Assembly: GCA_022559845.1 (NCBI GenBank)
Contig: CM040120.1
Coordinates: 163,414,334 to 163,478,333 of the forward strand
DNA from: Amorphophallus konjac
Lineage: Eukaryota > Streptophyta > Magnoliopsida > Alismatales > Araceae
DNA length: 64,000 nt
Reading direction: 5' to 3'
The notes under the pieces are model-generated. The model was not told the DNA's origin. It was given only the letters and a program-made list of their open reading frames with translations, and searched no databases. This document shows, in pieces, positions 56,871-64,000 of the stretch (position 1 is its first letter; every line of letters starts with the position of its first letter). Made by a program: the position numbers and the translations under genes.

Positions 56871-57172
56871 GAATGAAGAAAGGGAGTGTGAAGATCCCTT
56901 TAAATGGGGTTCGGATGCTGGTTCGGCCGGCTCGGTTCGCCGGGGTCGGTCGACCAGGTCGGGGCTGGCGATCGATGGAAATGGTCGACCTAGCCCTAAA
57001 ATTGCAAATTTTTTTCTTTTATTTCTTTTATTTTGGTTTTATATGGAACCAACACCGAGAAAGTAAGAGAGAAGGTGACTTGGGATGAAAAAACATGGGA
57101 TACAGAGAAAATTCTCTAGCTCCCCCTTAGAAGATGCCTTAGATCCAGAAGTCACTGGGTCCACATTTATAT
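56871..57172 (-). other. SIRE remnant, no gene seen
   Basis: GTCGAC motifs at 56,949 and 56,984, and a GGGGGAG tract on minus near 57,122. It joins the next SIRE LTR at about 57,173. Confidence 0.45.
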
Positions 57173-58082
57173 TGATGTATGGGATAGATGCAAAGATCTA
57201 GAGGGGGGGTGAATAGATCAACCCTCTAAAATAGCTATAGCAGTCAAACTAGAAGCGGAATAATAAAAGATTACTGCAAAATTAAATTCAACTCACGGAA
57301 GAAGATGAATGTGAATGAACCGAGGAGATCCTAAGCAATCATCTATGCGATATTGAAATAAAAATGCAAACACCACATAAGCAAGCGAATGAGCAGGGGT
57401 CACAAACCAAATGCACAGTACACAAAAGGTTTTAGGTGGTTTGGCACAAGCCTACATCCACCCCACACTTAAACCAAGTGTGGCTTACTACAGATTCACA
57501 GCTTTGCTCTACTGATCCACAGCTTTGGGGATTAGATCCCAATAGACCGCTGATCCACAGCTTTGGGGAATCAATCCCAGACCGCTGAGCTTCACAGCTT
57601 GCTCCCGCTGAGGCTTACAGCTTATGCTACCCAGAGTAATCCTTCTTTGCCGCAGAGCCTTACAACTTGCTACAACCGCTGACTGACAGCTTGAGAAACA
57701 AGGATTCAAACGGGAAAGTTAAAAAGAGAACTGGAAAATTGAAACGAAACAATGTAGCTGAATCTGAGCGGACTGGCTTGGTTTTGAACCAGAAGCCAGA
57801 ATCATAAACAGATGTCTCACTCTTACAGCTACGACACTCTGCTATTCTCTCATCACACTTTCCTGTATTCTTTCACAGGCTCTCACGAACTACTCTCTTT
57901 TTATCTTCCTTTCTTCTGCTCCTTTTCTTTCGTGAATCACTCTATGTTGCTCTCGATTTTTGCTCTGCTTCAGTCATCTCTTTCTTATTTCGTATCTGCG
58001 TCTTCTTATAGGCAACAGATGACGAGCGCGTGGAGTCCACGTTTCTCCCTCAAAAATTCATCCATATTTTACTTGCACTGGC

Positions 58083-58192
58083 CACGTGTCAGGTCCTTGG
58101 CTTGATGGCTTTCCACGTGTCACTATGTCAGTCTTGCTTTTTCCTTGGATCACATGCCCAATCATTATTGTGGATGAATCTAGGACCACGTG
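58083..58192 (-). promoter_or_regulatory. Cluster of three CACGTG (G-box/ABRE-like) motifs
   Basis: CACGTG at 58,083-58,088, 58,114-58,119 and 58,187-58,192. On the minus strand the first reads GACACGTGGC, which contains an ABRE-type ACGTGGC. Located between the array and TATAAG (58,010-58,005), as in the LTR at 13 kb. Confidence 0.65.
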
Positions 58193-58319
58193 CCTTCCTT
58201 AAAGTTCACGAGCATTTGTCCTGGTTCTCTTGAGCATTTTCAGTAAGGTCCCTGTCAATATGTCAAACACTTAGTTAGCATTGGTGGTTCACATGCAAGA
58301 CATCTCAGACAATTATGAG

Positions 58320-59257
58320 AAGTGCATAGACTTGATGAAATGTTTTGCACTTATGAATCGCAATGAGCACGGACCCTATGCATGTGTTCAGCAAATCATG
58401 CACAAACCTTCAGTGTGCACAAAGGAAATGTACACTAACTTTAGCTGTGTAGTGTGCAAGTGTGCATTGACTTGGTTCTGCACGAAGCAACTATGCATCG
58501 ACCTTGTTTTGCCTAATGAAGGATGTGTACCGACCTTGTTTTAGCACAAGGCAAATGTGCACTTACTTATTCATGCAAGAAGCAAAACATGCACCGACTA
58601 TTGTATAGCATATAACGCAGCTGGCACCGACATTATGTGTGAAAGATAAAAACATGCTCAGACTTCCATTTTGCAGATAACCAAACATTGCACCTACCGT
58701 GCTAGTGCCAAGGAATACTTTGTACTGACCTTGCTTGTGCAGTGACGACATTTCATCGACTTTGTGTGCAAAAATTGCAACTATCATCGACTATACATGT
58801 ATGAGATGAAACATGCACAGACCTTCCATACATGCACAGACCTTCTATACAAAGGCATGCACCGACGTTGTGTAAGCGCAGGAGGTGTATGCACCGACCT
58901 TGCTTAGCCCAGAGCAGAAAATGCACAGACTTAGCCGAGCAAAACATGCATAGACCGTGCGTATGCAAGGAAAAATCTGCACAGACCTTGTGATGCATAA
59001 AGGATATATGCACAGACCGTACTACGCATAATAGAAGGTATGCACAGACTATGAATATGCACTAACTTTACTTTTTGAAGGCAGAAACATGCACATACTC
59101 TAAACAGAGAAATGCACAGACTTTATGGTGTAATGTGCTAACATGCACAAAGTTGCTTATGCATTGAGGATAGACATGAATATACATTATACCATGCGTG
59201 TGACAAACGTGCACCGACTCTGAAGACTTATATGCAGGCAAACATGCATTGACCTCA
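58320..59257. repeat. Direct array of about 28 TGCACMGACYTTG units
   Basis: Consensus ATGCACAGACCTTG on plus, all in one direction, about one per 30-33 nt over 0.93 kb (hand count about 28). Variants include TGCACCGACCTTG and TGCATAGACCGTG. Spacers are unrelated to each other. The core YAYMGACYT resembles TGTATAGACTTG of the other SIRE LTR. Confidence 0.85.
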
Positions 59258-59395
59258 GCTAATAAACACACATCTAATTAACCTGTTGCCCATCATTCAA
59301 AACATACTAAAAACATACTGACTGCTTACAGATATTATGTTCAGAGGAGTCAGAACATTCTTCGCCAATCATCATCAAATTAGGAGGCACAACAT

Positions 59396-59580
59396 ATATA
59401 ATCAAGGAGTATTCATCCTTAGAAAGAGTTTCAAGGATGGCAGTACGTATAAATACACTCAAACATGCAGGGATATAAATACACACAAAGTATTGAAAGT
59501 AAGTACATACAATATGCATGTTATTATACCCTTTATGCATATGAGGTTCCATAAGTGCAACTCTTACCTTAAGTGTAGAC
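59396..59580 (-). other. Short SIRE 3' non-coding stretch
   Basis: Between the RNase H stop and the LTR. Nothing recognisable; a much shorter 3' region than in the other SIRE copies. Confidence 0.5.
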
Positions 59581-60117
59581 CTATGTATGTATGCTCTCAC
59601 CCTTGCACATGTCAAGTTCTCTTCTTATCTTGCTGAATTGATCTTGGTTTAAGGGTTTTGTGAAAATGTGAGCTAGCTGATTATGCGTATCAATGAAATT
59701 CAATTCAAAGACCCATTTTCTTGCAAGATCTCTCCAAAAATGATGTCGAATGTCAATGTGTTTTGTCCTAGAATGTTGTACAGGGTTTTTTGACAAATTG
59801 ATTACACTTGTATTGTCACAAAAGATTGGAACACATTTCATTTCAACATCCAAATGAAGCAATTGATTTTTGATCCAAAGTACTTGGGCTCCATAACTTT
59901 CGGCGGCTACATATTCAGCCTCGGCCGTTGAGAGAGCTACTGAATGTTATTTCATGGAGGCCCATGAGACTAGGCACCCACCAAGAAACTGACAATACTC
60001 ACTAGTACTTTTGTGATCTACAATGCATCCGGCATAATCCGCATCGGTGTATGCAATCAAATGAAATGAACTACCAATGGGAAACCACAAGCCAAAATCT
60101 ATTGTGCCAATTAAGTA
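59581..60117 (-). pseudogene. SIRE copia RNase H
   Basis: The C-terminal part is open (59,862-59,581): CDNTSVINLSKNPVQHSRTK, IDIRHHFWRDL and FIDTHNQLAHIFTKPLNQDQF, the standard copia RNase H end. The N-terminal part (60,117-59,863) reads in frame with a stop near 59,950 (VALSTAEAEYVAAES-like region) and the YTDADYAG motif near 60,040. Degrades the RNA strand in the hybrid. Broken by nonsense codons. Confidence 0.85.
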
Positions 60118-61150
60118 TCAAAAAATGTGTTTAATAGCCATTAGATGAGACTCTTTAAGATATGACTGAAAACGAGCACATAGACATACACTGAATTGAA
60201 TGTCAGGGCGGCAAGCTGTGAGATACAGTAGTGATCCGATCATATCTCGAAACAGTGTAGGATCTACTATTTTACCATTTTCATCTTTATCTAACTTCGT
60301 GGTTGTGGCCATCGGAGTTGATAGGGGTTTTGCTTCAGCCATCCCATATTTCTTTAACAGCTCCAATGTGTACTTAGCTTGATTTATGAAAATACCTTCA
60401 GATATTTCCTTCACCTGCAATCCAAGAAAGAATGTAAGTTCACCCATTAAACTCATCTCAAATTCTCCCTATATAATTTCTGCAAATTCATCACATAAGG
60501 CATTATTAGTAGCTCAAAAAATAATGTCAACCACACACACTAGAACTACTAATATGTCTTTACCTAATTTTCTCGTGAAGGGTGTTTGGTCAACCTTACC
60601 TCTTTTGAAACCATTTTTAGTCAGCAAAGAAGTGAGCCTTTCATACCATGCCCTTGGATCTTGCTTTAATTCATACAAGGCCTTCTATAACTTGTACACA
60701 TGCTTTGGATGTTTTGAGTCTTCAAAGCCTGGAGGTTGTTCTAGAAAAATACCCTCTTTGATGTACCCATTTAGAAAGGCAGATTAAACATCCATTTGAA
60801 ATAATTTGAAGTCGAGAGAGCAAGCAAAGGACAATAGAATTTGGACTGCTTCTAACCGAGCAACCGGTGCGAATAACTCATCAAAATCAATACCCATTTT
60901 CTGGCTATACCCTTTGGCTACACGCCGGGCCTTGTTCTAAACAACCAATCACGTGCCATTTAGTTTATTTCTGAAAACCCAACAAGTTCCAATTACGGGA
61001 TGATTCTTGGGACGCGGCGTGAGAGACCACACTTCGTTTCTTTTGAACTGGTGTAGTTCTTCATGCATAGCTTGAATCCAGAATTTATTTTGAAGAGCTT
61101 CAAGAATATCTTTAGGCTCTTCTTGTGAAATAAAGGCTATCAAATCCTCT
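60118..61150 (-). pseudogene. SIRE copia reverse transcriptase
   Basis: From the N-terminus: EPKDILEALQNKFWIQAMHE, NEVWSLTPRPKNHPVIGTCW, then SAFLNGYIKEGIFLEQPPGF, ALYELKQDPRAWYERL, and the catalytic site region near 60,525 reading CVVDIIF-stop where relatives have YVDDIIFG. Two active-site changes and a stop show it is inactive. It ends with GELTFFLGLQV, MIGSLLYLTACRPDIQFSV. Several stops; no large deletion. Confidence 0.88.
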
Positions 61151-61152
61151 TC

Positions 61153-61479
61153 TTATACTTGCTTTAATGAAGATCTAGTTCTTACCCCATCTTCGGGATT
61201 ACTTATGATGTTTTCAGCGGGGTGATCTTTTAAGAACGTGGAGGAGGTTGGCAAGTCGTGGTGCTGAACTTGCTGTTCTTGAAGTGTTTCTATTGATGGA
61301 TCTTCATCCTTTTCACTCTTACTCAAGGTCCCTCCAGTTGGTTTATCTTTAACCTCAGATGTTCCAGCATCATTTGATTGTTTAGGAGCTTCATCTGCAT
61401 CCAAGGTAGAAGAAATTTGATTTGTCAGTTTTAATTCAGATTCATCAAAAATGACATCAAGACTTTCTTCAACAACCAA
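61153..61479 (-). pseudogene. SIRE copia linker between integrase and RT
   Basis: Open frame of acidic, Ser/Asp/Glu-rich sequence (DVIFDESE at the start, then EVKDKPTGG and EDGVRTRSSLKQV at the end). VIFDE and RTRSSLK are the usual borders of this linker in SIRE elements. No enzymatic role known. Confidence 0.8.
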
Positions 61480-62345
61480 AATCCTTTAATTAAATAACCT
61501 GTAAGCTCTAGAATTTGATGCATAACCTAGGAAGATTCATTTGTCACTCTTTTCATCAAACTTATCTAGGTTGGACTTACCGTTATTCAGGATGAATAAT
61601 GGGCATCCAAAGGGTTTAAGATAGGAAATGTTTGATTTCTTACCCTTATAGAGCTCATATGGGGTTTTCTTCAAAATGGGCCTTACCATCGCCCTATTGA
61701 TGATGTAGCATGCTGTACTTACCGCCTCAGCAAAAAGTATTTGGGTAGGGAGTTCTCACTCAACATGGTCCGTGCCATGTCTATCAAGGTCCTATTTTTT
61801 CTCTCCACTACTCCATTTTGTTGAGGCGTCCTGGGTGATGAGAAGTTGTGCGTGTATCCTTGCTCCTGGAAAAAATTGCTGAAATCATGATTTTCAAACT
61901 CACCACCATGATCACTTTGAATTATGGTGATGAGATATCCTTATCATTTTGGATTTCCCTGCAAAACACTTGAAACTCCATCAGGGCATCACTTTTATTG
62001 GCTAAAAATAACACCCATGTAAATCTGGAGTAATCATCAACAACTACAAATCCATAGGATTTTCCTCTTAGGCTGGATGTCCTAGTCGGACCAAAAAGAT
62101 CAAGGTGCAACAGTTCTAAAGGCCTAGTGGTAGAAATAATATTTTTATTTTTGAAGGAGATACGTGTTTGCTTGCCTTTTGTGTAACCCTCACATATCTT
62201 ATCACTTTCAAATTTTAATTTAGGCAACCCATTTACCAAGTCATGTCTAGACAATTTGGAGATTACTCCAAAACTAGCAAGACCTAGTCTTCGATGCCAC
62301 AACCATGCATTGTCATGGTTGTTTGCTATTGTCATGGTTGTTTGC
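61480..62345 (-). pseudogene. SIRE copia GAG-pre-integrase and integrase
   Basis: 62,335-61,922 gives WLWHRRLGLASFGVISKLSR and the zinc motif CEGYTKGKQTR with a Cys changed to Tyr; then LLHLDLFGPTRTSSLRGKSYG and VVDDYSRFTWVLFL. A 1-nt shift near 61,935 leads to SDHGGEFENHDF and TPQQNGVVERKNRTLIDMAR; catalytic D, D and E are all present. Another shift occurs near 61,730, then KTPYELYKGKKSNISYLKPF. At 62,310-62,335 a GGTTGTTTGC-containing motif is duplicated. Inactive because of shifts. Confidence 0.87.
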
Positions 62346-62597
62346 TACCAAGCACACATCATCACCGGCAACATCATCAAGATCAACAGTATACACATTG
62401 TTGTTCCTTTTTCCAGTGAATCTGATTTCATTAGAGATTTTATTCATAACAAGACAATGAGTTAATCAAAAATAATTTTAAAACCCTTGTCACACAGTTG
62501 GCTTATACTTAAAAGATTGTGGTTTAAACCCTTCACTAAGAGCACATTTTGAATCTTTGTCCCTTTAACGAAAAAATCGAGGGTTTGAGTAAAGGGC
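62346..62597 (-). pseudogene. SIRE copia protease C-terminus
   Basis: TKIQNVLLVKGLNHNLLSISQLCDKG is the conserved end of the copia protease and start of the GAG-pre-integrase region, 62,590-62,462. The catalytic DSGCS part and gag are missing, replaced by LINE sequence from about 62,598. Confidence 0.8.
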
Positions 62598-64000
62598 ATG
62601 CTAGGAGGAGAGAGAAGCTCTGCGGATGGAGGCGCAAGAGGGGGTTCTCCGCGTGGAGACCCCTCCCAGGAGGCCAACCCGGAGGTTGTCAACAGGCCAG
62701 GCGCTGCATCCTCACCACTTGGCCCTCCCCCACCGCACGGAGCAACATCCTCCAGGCATCCCTCCAAAGACAGATGGAGTGGTAGATCACATTCAAGAGG
62801 GAGGCATCCGATTCCAATCTCTTCCAAACCTGTGACTTGGAACTCCCTTCTCAAGGCCCCATCTGGATCTCAAGATCTAGGCCTCCACTTCGTTCCTGCA
62901 GAAACTAATGGAGTCAAGATCGCTGTTTATGAGGAGGTCGACTCTGCATATCTTTTAGCAACATGGTCCACTGCTTTCGTAGGGTACGCGGTAGGCCTGC
63001 ACTTATCTTTCAGCCCTCTTAATTCATTCATTAAGTCCCGGTGGGGAACAAATGCGTTTGAACTCCACCTTCTACATAATGGCTTTTTTGTTTGCAAATT
63101 TGATTCTGAAGAGGATTTACGCCGGGCTCTTGAGGGGTTCTGGACCATTAAAGGTCATACCATGATACTTCAAAGATGGAGTCCTGACCTAAGAATGGAA
63201 CTGGACAGATCTCACAAGTATTCACCTTTGGACCAGGGATTTTATTGCGAGGATCTCTTCCATCCTGGGTGAACCTTTGTATCTGGACAAGCTAATGGAT
63301 GAGCGCAAGAGACTAGCTTATGCAAGGGATTGCATCATGATCTCGTCGGGGGAAGACCTTCCTGACTTTATTCATTATAAAGATCTTGACGGCTACGTCA
63401 AGAAGATTAAAGTAACCTATCAATGGAGGCCAAGACATTTTTCATTGTTTCCTTTGGTCACGCAGATGGTGCCTGTAAACCGGTCCTCCAGAATAAACAA
63501 GGGCATGTTCAGGTATTCAAACCAAAGGAATGCTGAAATCAATCCTATGATTGTGTGCACACTCACAACTCCTTTGAGGTTCTGAAGGCGGAGGACTATG
63601 GTGTTCTGGCGGGTCTTGGTGTTGTAGCAACTCAGATCTCTGAGCCTCCCAAAGCCCAAGCGGTTCAGAGGACTTAGAGGGCTGAGCTCGTGACTCACCC
63701 TGAGGCCAGCCAAGTTACCATATCCATGCAAGATACTATTAGAAGATATAAACCAAGGGATTCACATCATTCAATATCCAAGGAGCTCAACCATGTGGTA
63801 ATGGCTGACACACTCTCTGCAAGTGTTTATTTACCTTCTATTATTGAGGACTTGGTGCCATCTTTGGAGCCCGCCAACATGAACAATTCTTATGTAGACC
63901 CACCTGCTGCCATCGGCCAACCTTTAGCCACACCCCCATCGTCCTCTCCACTTCATGAGGCATACTCAAAGGATGTGGCCCTGCAGCCTTTCAATCATGG
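62598..64000 (+). pseudogene. LINE (L1-type) ORF1 with DUF4283 domain, runs off the window
   Basis: The plus frame 62,598-63,272 has a Gly/Pro/Ser-rich start and then the DUF4283 pattern typical of plant LINE ORF1: YLLATWSTAFVGYAVGLHLS, NSFIKSRWGTNAFELHLLHN, GFFVCKFDSEEDLRRALEGF, RWSPDLRMELDR. After a shift near 63,270 the frame 63,277-63,585 gives YLDKLMDERKRLAYARDCIM and DGYVKKIKVTYQWRPRHF. A degenerate zinc knuckle (FGHADGACKP, two Cys lost) follows in a third frame near 63,450. ORF1 binds element RNA (known). It is inserted in the SIRE protease region; the endonuclease/RT ORF would lie beyond the window. Confidence 0.8.

Larger units (their letters stand above)
57173..59395 (-). repeat. 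SIRE-type 3' LTR with motif array, 2.2 kb
   Basis: In element sense it starts TGTTGTGCCTCC (59,395) and ends about 57,173. It contains the array 59,250-58,320, three CACGTG boxes, TATAAG (58,010-58,005), then R/U5 with GGTGGTTTGG (near 57,435) and GAGGGGGGGTGAATAG (57,199-57,218). The order is the same as in the 12.07-15.2 kb LTR although most of the sequence cannot be aligned by eye. Both ends are approximate; the polypurine tract beside 59,396 is weak. Confidence 0.7.

Overview
The window looks like a repeat-rich intergenic block of a large flowering-plant nuclear genome. I found no host gene, rRNA or tRNA. Nearly everything assignable is LTR retrotransposon, plus one LINE: Ty3/gypsy Tekay-type chromoviruses, Ty3/gypsy Tat-type elements, a chromodomain-bearing non-autonomous gypsy element and several Ty1/copia SIRE/Maximus-type copies. 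The lineages come from protein motifs read by eye. The species cannot be told from this sequence.

Layout. 1-2.6 kb: LTR-like non-coding DNA with many short dyads. 2.6-5.0 kb: unassigned. 5.0-6.9 kb: broken Tat gag (minus). 6.95-10.67 kb: Tekay 3' LTR plus integrase tail (minus). 10.67-12.07 kb: SIRE RT/RNase H tail (minus). 12.07-30.3 kb: a SIRE copy (minus; 3.1-kb 3' LTR, 3' non-coding region, gag with coiled coil and six zinc-knuckle positions, no protease-to-RNase H), split by a complete Tekay element at 15,728-26,168 (TSD AAAGT). 30.3-53.4 kb: a Tat element (plus; gag end/protease, RT, RNase H, archaeal-type RNase H, integrase, then two spliced antisense genes, then a 3' LTR). It is interrupted by a solo LTR (31,476-33,207, TSD CTCTC) and by a 6.07-kb non-autonomous chromovirus (36,871-42,937, TSD TTAAA). 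53.4-57.2 kb: SIRE LTR and envelope-like region (minus). 57.2-62.6 kb: another SIRE LTR and pol (minus). 62.6 kb to the end: LINE ORF1 (plus) inserted in that pol.

The order of nesting can be read from the joins. Removing the solo LTR and the chromovirus, each with one TSD copy, restores the Tat reading frame exactly. Coding decay is mostly nonsense codons explicable by C-to-T or G-to-A change, with a few frameshifts. Several catalytic residues are lost: Tat protease Asp to His, Tat integrase Glu to Lys, SIRE RT YVDD to CVVD.

The most interesting layer is non-coding. Elements of unrelated lineages carry arrays of short family-specific motifs spaced about 30 nt apart. In gypsy elements these are 19-25 nt dyads whose two arms change together (ACGCC/GGCGT and CGACTTT/AAAGTCG in Tekay; ACGGTC/GACCGT in Tat). 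In two SIRE LTRs they are direct arrays (about 53 copies of TGTATAGACTTG; about 28 of TGCACMGACYTTG) just upstream of three CACGTG boxes and a TATA box. In the Tat element the dyads avoid exons and flank two antisense genes for plant-mobile-domain-type proteins. Short motif arrays plus an element-encoded nuclear-type protein resemble, in layout, the VANC anti-silencing system of VANDAL transposons. That link is my inference and is untested.
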